The position numbers were made by a program, and so were the translations under genes. From Eopsaltria australis (lineage: Eukaryota; Chordata; Aves; Passeriformes; Petroicidae): a DNA stretch of 64,000 bases. The notes beneath the pieces were generated by a model. The model was not told the DNA's origin. It saw only the letters and a program-made list of their open reading frames with translations, and made no database searches. Below, piece after piece: positions 1 to 13,200 of this stretch; position 1 is the first letter of the stretch; the number at the start of each line of letters is the position of its first letter. The stretch covers positions 9,501,001 through 9,565,000 of the forward strand of contig JAVTVJ010000040.1 in assembly GCA_034509425.1 (NCBI GenBank), given 5' to 3'.

Positions 1-3000
1 AGGTAGAGCAAAATTATCTTTTGAGATGCTTTGGTCTTTTCTTGTTAATAGGATACTGGTCCAGAGATAGTGTGCTTAAAGGTTTCTCGGCTTCCTGTTA
101 CATGTCACTAACACAGAAAAGAAATATGATTGAGCATAATTGAGCAAACTCCTGTATACTTGTTAGGGAAATTTTCTGAGCTCCTTTTGACATCATTGTT
201 TATAATAAAGACAGTTAATCTGTTCTTATTTTTGCCCTTAGTAACCAAAATCTCCTTCTGCCTGAGGATCTATCCAACAGTCAGTTTCTTTGGATCATAT
301 TACCCTCTACCTGATGAATGCAATTACTCATTGTACACAGGTTACACTCTAATTTTAAGGCATGCTCCTTCACTGACTTAAGGACCCTGTTCCAGCCTTC
401 ATTCTAGCTGACAGCATGCTTTTAATTTTACTCTGCCTACAGCACACTGCAATTTTTCCAGAAACAAAGGAATTCTTAGAAATCACCAGTAAAGCCAACC
501 CCAGCATTTCCTGACATAATTCCTCAGAAATTACCATTTTTCTTTACCATTTTTAAATGTTTGGAATTTTCACTAAATCCTATTTAGAGATTTTCAAAAT
601 AATGAAGGTGTCTTTTCTTGGTCAAAATGTCTTTTAGAAGATAACAGAATTAACAGGCAATTATGTTTCCAAATGAGAAGCATCACACAAAAGCTCTTGA
701 ACTGAGCTAAATGAAACATTTTGACAGACCCAATCTGATGTTCCTCCCCACTGGATTTTTAGTTCAGTCTTGCAAAATATCAGTTTTTCGGTTCCAAATG
801 AGACACTGCCAATATTAAAAATCTTTCTAGTTCTTCTCTAACTCAAGCTGTCAAGTTGATATTTTAAATAAATCAGTAGGTCTCCAGTCTCTCAGAATTT
901 ATTTCTAGAGCATTGTCCCAAAAATTTTTTTTAACAACTGTCAAGTCTTTGGCATTGACAAGTTGAGAACTGTTCATGAACTTGGTATGTTATGCACATC
1001 TCCTAGAGTATGAAAGGTCCAGAAGCAGTGAGACCACATTAGCACAGTGTCACATCTGAGGAGATAATCCTCTCTGCTGGGTTTATTAGTTGAAGAAGTT
1101 CCATGTCATATGCATCCTCAGATTTCAGAGAAAATATGGCCAGAGACAATGAGAGTTTGCCCTCCTATCTTTCTCTTACACCGTGTCTACCTTTTGGTTG
1201 CAATATATGTGGCCTTAGCTGAGCTCCTCATAGCTTCCACTCATTGCCTTTCGCAAGCCTGCTCTATCAAACCTCTCACCTCAACCATGGTTCTGAAAAG
1301 TCCATTTCCCTAGTAAGGCTGCTCAGTATCCCCTTGTGCAGCTGGGACTTTTTGAGTTAACAACACTCCTTTTTCCCTTGAGGAATTGAATAGCAAGACG
1401 AAATTGCAGTATAACGATGTGCAAAACACAATCTGTTTTAAGAGTGGCATTCTGTTCATGGTTTTTCCCCTAAAATAGAGATTCACTCTGATTCCTATCC
1501 AGGATATTTAAAAACACTGCAAATAAGGTCTATAGAAAATCCCTTCCCTTTCCTCTTTACCCCTAAAATGGACACTTGTGGTTTCAACTCATCAGGTCAC
1601 ACTTAGTCTATTACCTAAGAAGGCTTTCAAATAACCCTGGCTTAGGGTGAAACTTCTTTTGAAGGAAAAAAGGTTGCTTTATTTTATTAGGTGTTCTAAT
1701 TCTACCATTCACAGTATAAAAAGTGGCTGTAGGTAAAGAAAAAACCTTCTTCTCCCCCTTACCTCTGCCAGCCTGCTACTTTTTCCCTTTTGAATGCTTT
1801 TAGCCTGAGTTATGGAGACTTCAAAGACTTAAAAGGCAGCTGATTCTGCTGCTGGTGCTGACACTGAAAATGCTGGATTCAGCAGAGAATGCAAATGTTA
1901 TGGATCATGGAAGATCTTAATTTGTTTCAAAAGAATGGTGACTTTTATTCATTTCAAATTAATTAAAAGGAATATCTAAAACAAGGAAATAAACAAAAGC
2001 AGAAGGGGGAAAAATCACAGAAGGATTAAGGAATTAGTGTGCAGCAAACAAGTTGAATTTTCTGCTGCATTCAGCACATGCTAAGGAGACAGAACATTAG
2101 TTACAGCTCTCTCTGTGGTTTTCTCGAGCAGGGAAGGCAGAGCATGATCAGTTGGTAACTATTTCTTAGGTGCCTCTGCCCGCGTGCATCATATTCAAGC
2201 TGGCTCCTAAACCTTGGCCCTGTTGCTGCCACAGGCTGTAGAGCAAGGGCAGAGAAGCCAATAGAGTGTCCCAGAGGGTCACAATGCTGGAGGAATAGGA
2301 GGCAAAGCCATTCCAGGCACAGGGATCTCTGCTGTGCCACTGGCAAGGGGCTATGGGGAGGTGAGGTGAGTTGCTGAGAAGGAAGTCATAGGAAAGCTCA
2401 CAGATTAGCTAGGGAAAGAACCTATCTTATTTGTATTCTGGATTCATTACAGACTTTAGGAGAAAATCCTGTGAAATAAGTCAGGCAGCTCTTTGCTTCT
2501 CATGTGTCAGCTGGACTGTCCCTTTCCAACTGGGTGCTCACCATCTGTAGTGATCTCAGCATCAAGTCTGCTACTGTCTGATCTAACATCTGCTGCAGAG
2601 GTCAGAAACTTGGTTAACAAAACATGCAACTTCTACTGTTCATTAGGATTTAATGGTGGAATTATCAAAATAATCCTAAAATACTAATGTTTTATTTATA
2701 CAGATACCTGAAGTCTAGCAGAACATCCTGAAAAATTCATTATGTTTGGATACCATGTGAATTTTATTTCAGGCATTATGCTTTTAAATGCAGCATCATA
2801 GCTTTTTAACTAGCGTATATTATCTGTAATAGGCAGGCAATGCAATTAATGCAAAGGGGCAGCACATCTTTTATTACAGAGGATTCTGAGGTTTCAATTT
2901 TGGGATTAAATAATTTAAAAAACCACCTTGAAGGGGTTTGAGTAAAAGCCCTTCAAAATGAAAAATTATTGTCTTAGCTGGTTTTGGATGAACTACTCTG

Positions 3001-6000
3001 GTAAAAAGAGTATTGTTTAATTTTCATTTTGAATTAAAGACCTGGAAAGCTGAGTAATACACAGGCTAATTCTGAACTGAGCTGTGCTTCTGCTCATCTG
3101 AGTGCCATAAAAATGTATTAAAGAGGAATTATTTTGTACACTGTGTTGTACTTCAACATTTAATTCTCAGAAGGCTATAAAATCACTTTCAAGATAATGA
3201 AATTACAAAAGAATTTTAATTCCATTTTTAATCCCTTATCACCACAAATTACTAAGAGAAGATGGTCAGAAGATGACTAGTGATATTGCTACTCTCCCTC
3301 GTCTGATGACCAGGGCTTTTTGACTGAAATACCTGCAAAAGACTTTTGTAGGTAATTTAAATAAGGTATAGTGCTGAAGATCCTAAAATATGCAGCTGGA
3401 TACATGAGCTTATGCATTATGAAAATGCTGCTATTAGAAATGATTCTGAGTGGAAGAGGCACAATAATAGTAAATAGTCAAAATAATAACCAGGCAAAAC
3501 AATAATAATAAATATCATCACAGTAAGGGTTAAAGGTAAAAAGACAAAATCATATACTCCAAGTGTCAGATCAATAAAAAATTAACTATGCTTTGGTGCT
3601 ATTTCAAAGAGAAGACAAAAAAATGCTTTTCTCTTCAATTTTTAAAATTTTCAAGGATGAGTTCTTTTTTTTCTTCATGGGTCGAAGTCCACAGTTGTTC
3701 AAGCCCAATATTCACTAGAAGTAATAGAGGCTTTTCAGGAGCTCTTACTTTCCTTTCCACAGTTAAGCAGAGGCAGAAGCAGAGGCCTTACAGGAGTGAT
3801 GCAAAAGTCATTGGCCTGTTACAAAGCAGATCTTAATATAATTCTTCTGTGAAGACAGGCTGCATGGCTGGAGGTACAAATAATTTTAAGATTCTGCAGA
3901 AAGGAAATGTTGGTTTGAGCTAAAGTAAAGACTAAGGCATCTGCAAAGCTTCAGTAAATGAAGGGAATCTTCTCAAAAATCAAAGAGTGAAAATTCCAAG
4001 AAATTATCTCTCCAAGAGTAGGTTTCTATAAGAGAAACAATGATCCTAGGTACCTAGAATGTCTTTAAGTGATAATGTCTAGACATACACACAAAAAAAA
4101 AAATTCAAAAAAATTCCCTGGACAATTGTCTGAGCAGTTTCTCCATACACAATTCAGCACACACTGTTAGCTTGAGCATATCTTCCTTAAGCTCAAATTC
4201 AGTGCAAAGCACAACAGAGCAGGTCAGTTTAATTATCAGGGAAAGGCTTTCAATTATCTCATGCAAGCAAAAGACAGGACCATTCTACACCCTTGGGAAT
4301 GCAGGCTCTTTCCCTTGTGGGAATTGGCAGGGTATGGTGGGTGGGAGCAAGGCAAAACACTGCCTCCTCCAGCAGCCCTCAGGCCTGGCCAAGCACTGTC
4401 TGAGCTTCTGCAAACACCACCACATCTGGATGACCACCACAGGGACCTGTGATCTTCATCTTCCGTAAGTGACTATCTCTGTGATCTAAATCAGTTCATG
4501 ACCTGCTTCCTAAGATGTGATGTAACTTCTAAGAAGGTGCACAACCAGAGGCCTTGACCATTTCTGATACTGGATCATACCCACATAAATCAGCCTATTT
4601 ATGCATTACAGTTCTCCCATCAGCCAGCAACAAGCCTGTGGGATTCCTAAGTTTTGGTCCCACTTCCAGTTGCAGTTGGTGCAATTTATGCAATGACTTG
4701 TAAGAAGAAAATGTGTAAAGATGGGCCTAAGTGAGAATAGAGGAAAAGAGAAACAAAACAACGTACTCAAGTCTGTAGATCTGGACACAGTCTGAGTCTG
4801 CAGCTGAACTTTCCCACAACCCTGGTGAATGCTTTAGGTTCTGCCTCCTTTAAAAAATAGAGAAACTAAACCAGATGAGGGAGAATAAGATAAGGGAAAA
4901 TACAATGGAAATGTGTCTTGGTTGTTTGTTTCAGAAATACAGCTACACTACTCCGTTTTGCAGTGATTTATACCTGCTTAGCAGATGCCTGCTCTAAGCT
5001 CTCATACCTATTCCCAAATAACCTGTGAAGATAAGCCAGGAGTGCTCTTCCAGCTGGGGACATGAATCATATTTCATTTCTTGTGTAATGCTTCTGTACT
5101 CTGTGTTTAACAGGTTTCTCTCCTTATTTTATTTAGTTTGGTACAACATTTTAGGCTAACACGGATAAATTTATGAGTCACTTTTATTTATGTCCCTAAA
5201 ACAGCTCCATTGTGATGTATGTGATGGATACTGAAAGAGAGGTGATTCCAGAAGCTGCTCAGGCGTCTGTGTATCCGTGCCAAATTCCACATTATATTTA
5301 TCTCTCAGCTATCGCCCAAACACAGGCTCAGTTCATACTAAACACACTTTCTGTTTCCACAATATTTTCTTTTAACTACATCTATAAAATACAAATTACA
5401 AATTACCTTTACCTCCTGTCACCTCTCTTTACCGGCTCTGCTCCATTTCCTTTCTTTGCTTTATTCATCCTCATGTTGCCACACTGTATAAAAGTTAAAC
5501 TGAAGAAGAATCTGCCTTCAGGTGTAACTGCCTTTTGCCTCCACATTTAACATGGTACTGATTAAATTTCATGCCAAGTGATCCCATTGTGTCTTATGGG
5601 AGGGAGTTCCATTACTGATTGCAGAAAGCAATGGCAAGGTGAATAAGAAGTGGAAGTGATTTGCCAAAAAATGGACCAATGATGAACCAAATCTTTTAAC
5701 ATCTACAACTAAGTAGCACAGCATGATACTTCCATTCAAAACTAAGGCCACTAACAATATCATTGATTCTGTTTTAAAGATATAACCCCTTTGTCTTACC
5801 CCAAAGAAGCCAAATCCTTCACAGAGATTCACCAGTTTATTTGGTTTAATTTCAAAGCAAACAGACTTCCCAAGGTTTTTTAAGCTATTTACATAGGTTC
5901 CCCTAGGAAGAGAAAACCCTCTGGGAGATCTAAAACTGCCAAATAAAAACGAAGGCTGTTCACAAATAACTTGCATTAGTCCAGAAAAAATCAGGGACTG

Positions 6001-6046
6001 GGTAACTCTTTAAGACATTAGGCATAGATAGGTGTGATGATTTAAG
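1..6046. other. Non-coding AT-rich unique sequence
   Basis: No gene or recognisable mobile element is seen here. The reading frames are short (135 codons at most) and match no family I know. A somewhat GC-richer patch lies at about 2100-2360 and another at about 4260-4450; neither has a convincing codon pattern or paired splice sites. The rest is ordinary AT-rich bird-like intergenic or intronic sequence. Confidence 0.6.
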
Positions 6047-7079
6047 AGACACGGATTTGAAGGGTGGATTGTTCTGTGCATAAGGAATTGTCTGGATGAT
6101 CATACCCAGAGGATTGTGTTTTGGAAGATCTATGTCCAGGTGGAGGCCAGTAGTGACTGGTGTTGCTCAGAGCCCTGTTCTTTAATATCTTTATCAATGA
6201 CGCAGACAGTGAAATCAACAGCACCCTCAGCAAGTTTGCAGATGACACGAAGCTGAGCGGTGTAGCTGGCACAACACAAGGAAGGGATGCCGTCCAAGGG
6301 GGCCTGTACAAATGTGAGAAGAAACAGGCCCAAGTGCACAGCATTGCAGCGGCTCAGGGCAATCCCAGACATGGGTACAGATTGGGGGAATAACTCACAG
6401 AGAACGGCCCTGCAGAGAAGGACTTGGGGGTTCTCATGGCCAAAAAGCTGGACATGAACCAACAACGTGTACTTGCAGCCCAAAAAGCCAGCCCCATCCT
6501 GTGCTGTAAAACAAATGTGGCCAGCAGGTTGAGAGAGATGATTCTTCCCTTCTCCTTTGCTCTTGTGAGACTCAATGTGGAGTGTTGCATCCAGCTCTGG
6601 GATCCCAATGTAAAAAGAGCATGGACTTGTTGCAGTGAGTCCAGAGGAGAGCTACAAAGATGATCAGAAGGCTTGAGCACCTCTCCCATGAAAAAAGGCT
6701 GAGAGTAGGGATTGCTAAGCCTGGAGAAGACCCCTGGAAGATCTTACAGCACCTTCCAGTACCTAAAGGGGGCTTTTAGAAAAGAGGGGGAGCAACTTTT
6801 TACATGGGCAGACAATGAGAGGATAAGGGAGAATTATTTTGAACTAAAAGAGGAGATTCAGATTAGATGCCAAGAAATACCTTACTCAGAGGGTGATGAG
6901 ACTCTGGAACAGGTTGTCCAGTGAAGTTGTGGATGCCTCATCCCTGGGACAGTTCAAGGTCAGATTGGATGCATCCCTGAGCGACCTGATCTACTGAAAA
7001 ATGTCCTATGGCATGGGGGTTGGAACTAGATGATCTTTAAGATCCTTTTCAACTTAAGCCATCCCATGATTCTATGATT
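6047..7079 (+). mobile_element. CR1 LINE, 5'-truncated copy with RT remnant
   Basis: This is a non-LTR retrotransposon of the CR1 family, the main LINE of birds. Seen directly: a frame from 6160 encodes FNIFIND followed by FADDTKLSG (FADD at 6235-6246), the reverse-transcriptase active-site block of CR1. Further along the same frame come RLGE, DLGVL, LSLEK and YLKG, in the order expected for the RT C-terminal region. The copy ends at the typical CR1 3' tail, with two ATGATT units at about 7066-7079. The element is dead. It lacks the 5' UTR, ORF1 and endonuclease. In-frame stops interrupt it after 6390 and 6660. About 45 bp appear deleted after the FADD block compared with the usual CR1 layout, as judged from memory of the family. 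It is the longest CR1 copy in the window. Both boundaries are estimates. Confidence 0.95.
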
Positions 7080-7265
7080 AAACAAATAAAGCTTTTTTGG
7101 CATTGATTTCTTTGGTGATGTCAAGCACTGGTACAGACTTCTGTCAAAGAGCTTTTCATCCTCACATCAGTTCCCACATAAATGAACATCTGGCCTGGCT
7201 GTCAAAGACACAGGTTTTCAATAAGAAACACAAACCAATAGGCCAGGCAGCTGGAAGAAAGGAAA

Positions 7266-7290
7266 CACAAACAAACAAACAAACTAACAA
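7266..7290. repeat. (AAAC)n microsatellite
   Basis: About five units of CAAA/ACAA with one interrupting CTAA. It lies about 190 bp beyond the CR1 3' end. It is a short, imperfect simple repeat with no other feature attached. Confidence 0.8.
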
Positions 7291-10200
7291 GGACTCCCAC
7301 ACTGGTGTCATTAAGGTATTGGAACTAGGATTTCAGGAGTTTTGTCTAGAAGCCATGCTGAAAGGATTTCTATCCCCATTTGCATAGTGTTGGCACTAAG
7401 TTCCCAAACCTGTACTTGGATGAGACTTTAATGACCCACTACTTGAGCCAGATTTTAGAGACTTATAATATGAATGTTCTTGTTATTTTTTTCTTGTTTT
7501 GATAGGGAGTGAAGAGCTGACATTTCCCCAATTATGAACATGTGAATCATCACTCCTTTAAAAATATGCTGTTTCCATTTCAGATCTAAAGTTTCATATT
7601 TTCTGAGGTCTCAGGTAGTTGTTAGGAGCAGTTAATGCTCAGTTCATGCTTTTACACTCATTAAAAGAATTTTAACATAAATTTTAAGTTGGAAAGCCAG
7701 CAGAAAGCCAAAAGATTATTATGTTTTACTTTCAGCAGGACATCACCACAGAACCCTCTCAGAAATTTCTTTTTGAACTGTGGTATATGTTTCAGAGGGA
7801 CACTCAGTCCTAAAATAAAGGGTCCACATGGTGGAGAATCAATCACATTCCTAGGTAAGTTATGTCTATGTTTAACTACCATCAGTGTTAAAAATCAGTT
7901 CCGTGCTTCAAATCTAAATTTGTCTTGCCTCAGCTTCCAACTGCTGAATCTCATTATGCTTTTTTACTGATAGATTAAAAACTGGCTATGAGAAATCTGT
8001 TCCTTAGGTAGGTACTCACAGACCAAGATCAAACTATCCCTTAGCCTTCTTTTCAGCAAAAATAAGTAGATGAATCTTCTTAAATTTCTCAGTATGAAAT
8101 ACGTTTTCCAAACCCAAATCTTACATTGAACAGCTTTGAATGCTTCTCACTACTCATAACGCTTTAAAACTGCAGAACAGGAAAGCTCTCCAGTGTGAAA
8201 TTATCAGTTGTACTGGCTATAACTGTTTTAAATGTAATTATTATTAACGCCTTTACAACCTTTTATGTGTGTATCTTGTTTAGAGACATCTGAAGTTCAA
8301 CAGAACCAGACAGATAAGTTGCAATACTGTTAGATGCTAGTTTGAAGCTAACCACAGAATATTAATCTCAGCAAGAGGCCAGTTGTTTTCTGTTATTTCT
8401 GTATTTCCTGGTGGATAGATAAGCAAACATGTTTGGGAGACAAATGTATCTGGGGTAGGAGAATAACTGTACTGCTAGATAGTCTTTTTGGTGCTGAACT
8501 TCTGACAATGCCCACTTAGGCACGGACAACAGAACACGTAAGAGAAGCCAGAGAAAGAGATCACCTGTTTTGCATATAAAATCCAAGGGCAAGCTGCTTG
8601 AACCACATGTAAAAGAAAGATAACACTTATGTTTGATCCATACAGCCCTCTCCTCTTGTTGCTGTTGCTCCTGCTGAGGAATGTGTCAGCTGCTTCACTG
8701 AGATAGAAGGAGATTTTAGCCCTTCTCTTCACCCACCTAGTATTTTACTCACAGCTCTTCTTTTTAATTAGGTTATCTTACCATCATACAGTTTTGCCTA
8801 CAAGTTTGGGAAGCTTTGAACCAGAGCTAATAAAATGAAATAATTTCTAACAAGCTTTTTTGTCCTTTTTTTCCTTTGTAAAAATAGTTTGCAAAGAAAA
8901 ATAGAAAAATTTCTTGGTTTTGAAATTAAAATAAAACAGATGTTTCAGCATATTTTTTCTTTGTCTCCTTTATCTGTTCTGACAGAAATTGTGTTCTCTC
9001 TTTACAGCGACAAAATGAAAATATAGGTCATACTAAGTAGGTCCTTATCTAAATGGAAAGGACAACGTCTCTGTGATACAAAAAAGACAAAAACACTTTT
9101 AGCAGAAAAGTACCACCTCCCCAGGCAAAAATGCATGTGTTGAGATGTCAAGACCACACACAGCTTAACTAGTGCTGTGGTATTGATCTTCCCAAATGTC
9201 TGCAACCCGTGCCAGCTATTCCTATCACTGCTAAACTTGGCTTTACCCTCTTGAATTCACTCCTTCCCACCTTTATTTGCACTTGTCAGTGAGAGAAACA
9301 GTAGCAGACAGAAGGAAATTGTTTGTGTCATCTATATCAGAGTTGAGCTCAGGCTCATTTGTATTCTCAGTTAGGTACTTAATGGGCACTTGAACTTGAG
9401 ATGTCGTGGTTCTCTCTGTGAGTCCTGTGGTGATACCCTCACTTCAATTCTCTCTGTTCTTCTGTTTCATTGTGAATGAATCTGCAACAGCATCAAAATG
9501 CCAATTGCTGAAACCATGGAATACCAGGAAAGATTTTTCACTTCTGTCACCGGACACAGCAACAAATACACATCAACATAAACAGGATTTTTAGTGACCC
9601 AAATACAGCTCCACTACTCCAGATCAGTGCATTAATTTCAGAAAGGCTAGAGCACACCTTAAAGGGAAAACAAAGGGAAGATACTAAGTGCTAAATGTTC
9701 AGCACAGTACACGGTAATTAACTTAGCCATGCAGTTCCCATTACTGTTAATAGGAATCAGATGGCTAGATCCCTGTGCTAAAAATGAAGTTTTAAATAGA
9801 TATCTGCATGCGTGCCAAGCAAAAAGAATCAAGGTAGCAGAAAATCTCAGTGAGGAAGATACAAACACTGAAGACAATGAAGGCATCTAGAAAGGTTACA
9901 GAAGGACTTATGAAACCGGGGCAAAACTGTACTATGAGATCATTTACTGGAAGCAGTTTTCTTACAAATTGGGTAAGGTTTTAGAGAACAAAGTGTGCAC
10001 TGGCTGTGAACAGAAGTCTTCAAAGGCAGGGGAACAGCTGTGCTTATGCAGAAGACATGAGGAGAATGGGGGCAGGTTGAAACACGACCACACAGGAGTA
10101 CACAGCCTTGACTCACTGCCTAGGAAACTCCACAAAGACACTTAGTGGTGGGATAGAAAATGGCATGGCTGTAGCTGCTGAATTCATAACTGATTTGCAG

Positions 10201-13200
10201 GCCTGGATTACTGGCCTATACTCCTTCAGAAGACAAGGATAATACAAGAGCTACTTACTCCCTGTAGAAGCACGTGGCACATATAGACTGCAACATATAC
10301 AGAAGAGACATTCAAAGCAAACACCTGAAATCAACTGGATTTTTAAAACTCAAACCAATATTTTGTCAGACATATTCCTTATTCATAAATATAAAAATGA
10401 AGATGATAAAGAGATACATATATTTTTTTCATTAGAGGTCATCTCTGCTGAAACAAGGGATAGTAAATCTACAACCTGGAGTTATATTAATATTGTTGAC
10501 GATTCATTTTGTACAATTGTTAATAAAACTATGTAGTATTAATTTTAATACAATAATTAAGCCCAAACTACGGTATTTACATTACTAGATGGCATCAAAT
10601 AATAAAAAAAGGCTCAGGGTCTGAAGAATAAGGACTACTCAGTTGCCATGACAAAGTGAGAAATCAGTGTCCAAGTCTGGACATTTATTGACTCAGATAC
10701 ACAAAGGGAAAAGTATCAAAACAAAATAAAGAATCTTCTGAAACTAAAATAGAGTTTCTGCACAAAAGAAAAAGAATAATCAAACTATCAGAATGCTTTT
10801 TTCAGAGACAGGATTTTGGATACACTCTCTGATTCTGTCTAGTAATCTTTCTTCGTCAGGATGAAAGAGTTAGTTCTGTTGTTCAGGTATGAGCTATGAA
10901 TGATAGTTTCTTTTCCTGTCTTTGAAAAAACAGGCAGACATGGTTACAAAAGGGAAAAAAGGTACACAAAGGTGAAGGAAATACAGCTTCTATTGATGTT
11001 CTCAAGCTTCATGGCAGCTGTCAAGTTACAAACAGACCATTCTGGGCTGCCAAAGACAGCTGGGATGCTCTTACCCTGAACTTTATCTTGCTATTATCAT
11101 CTGAGTAGGCTGATAAGGGTACTGTCCTTGCCCAGCCAGACTCCTCCAGACCACCTTTTCTTGCCTTTGGGATGCCATGAAAGGGTAGAAGGGGTATTGG
11201 CCTACTTAGAGGCATCTCAACATAAGCATGGGGCAAACCCTGTTCCGATGCTGAGGCATATTTAGCACCCACTCTGCACCTCCTCTGAAATCACCCCTGT
11301 GTGCATGGGTTTGTGCTCAGCCACAGCCCCAGTGATGAAGCCAAGCCTTGCATGAACACTGGTGCTGTTTTTATACTGGTAGCTTAAACGGGTTGCTGAC
11401 AAATTGTAAGACACCATGCAAGTACATATTCCTGTTCCCCCCAAAATGAGGTGAGCACCCCTGTACTGCTTTTTAGGGACAGTACCAGGCCTATGTTATC
11501 CCTTCAGCTATGTCCAGATATTGCCTGTGAGAGCACTAGCTAACCCTGGCCGGAGAGAGTCCTGCCACAATACTGCTGTTGATGTGCCAGCAACACCCCA
11601 GCTGTACCTGGCCTGGTTCAGCATACTAGAATAGGCAAAGAGACTGACTGAGGGATCTGCTCTGGAGAGTTACAGGCTGGATGCCACATGCTGGCTGCAA
11701 ACCAGAGGCTGCAAGGCAGCCGCTCCTCAAGGCCTTGCTGTAAGCACTTGAGTTCCTTTGGTCACCACTGCCAGAGGATTCAAACAAAGAATGATTGTGT
11801 TACAACTCTGAATTCAACACTGTACTAAGCTGGCTATATAGTGAAGCAGTGCCTCTGAAGTCAGATGTCCAAATATCAAGATCTATAAAGGACTTGAGAG
11901 TGGTGAAATTGAGCCATGCTTTTTGTTGAAGCTGTCTTTCTCAGACATCAAGACTGTTCTCCCCAGGAGCACACACTGAGAATCAAATCAGAGTACTTCT
12001 TTCTTTACCCTCTTTTCTGACTTCAGTAACCTTATATTAATTTCACTCCTGTGAAAGACTAGAACCCTCTTAAGAGTTCAGGATATGCAGTTTTAAACTC
12101 AGACTCAGATGCACAGTTTCTAGGCAGGTGCTGTGTAGAAGATGCACAGCTCTTTCTCTGTCTGGTTCTCTGAGAAGAAAGGAGCTAGTGAACCACCCTC
12201 AAAGGGATGAGTTAGTACCATAGAGTAGAAGGATGTTTTTGTGTTACTTAAGTGCTAAATTCTGGGATGTGGGTGATTTTATGAGAAGAGTGGGATTTAA
12301 GACACCATTCTCCTTTCTGAACATTCTCTTCTGACTAGCTTTGGCTTCGTCCCAGCCATTGTGTCCACTTTCTCCATCCATTGCACGTGGATGCTCTGTG
12401 TACTCCACTCCTAAAACTGCAAGACTTGCTAACCCTGCAAGGCCCGTGCTTCTTTGTGCATTTGGGCCTGACTGTCCTTGCTTCCAGTTACCTCTCAACT
12501 GAACAGCAAAAGCCATTTAACAGACCAGTGAGCTTGGTCCTTTCAAGTCAGTCGGAAATGAGTTGCCCTCAGAAACCATTCTTCCCTTTTGTCCTCTCAT
12601 CAGGATTTTGCAGTTATCCTTTTTCAGTCCTAACTGTGGCTATTTAGAACTTGAGTCTTTTGTACTGATATGTCACTGCCACAGAAGTGGGCAGATTTGA
12701 TTATCTTTCTGATCCTTGTGAGTAATCTCATTTCAAACTTCGACCTCCCACAGGCACCTGCTCCTTTTGACATCAAAGCCAGCTCTTTATCACTGAGGTA
12801 GCTTAGCCTTATGGCAAAATTATCGATTGCAGATGACTTATATGCTTTTCTTGCTGTGCTTTATCAAAAGCTGATCCAGTCTTTTGTTGCTTCTTTTGAA
12901 AATTAGGTTGAATTTGTTACTGTCTCAAGTAGCTGGCTCTGTGCTGGCTTATAACTTCTCAGGAATTGTCTTCATTTCTCTTTGCATGCCTGGCTTCCCT
13001 TCCTTACACTCTGCACCACCATTGCTTAGTGCCTCAAAAGCAGGTTAATGCAGTGCCCAGGATCCCCCCTTTTTGTCCAACTTTGTGGTAGGGTTCAATT
13101 TCTGCCCACTGTCAACCTCTGTCTATACTCAGCAGACCTGCTGTCCAGAAAACAGCCCTCCTGAGGGAGAACAGGCAAGGCCTCCCTCTAAACCTGGGCT

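Noticed and set aside
5569..5976. 135-codon minus-strand frame
   Set aside because: No domain, no plausible splice or start context, and composition like the flanking DNA. Treated as a chance frame.
11021..11272. Possible weak similarity between the minus strand near 11090 and the plus strand near 16315 (both encode a DD/DN-x-x-K-I-K motif)
   Set aside because: About 18 of 25 bases agree in one short stretch, which is not enough to claim a shared repeat without an alignment tool.
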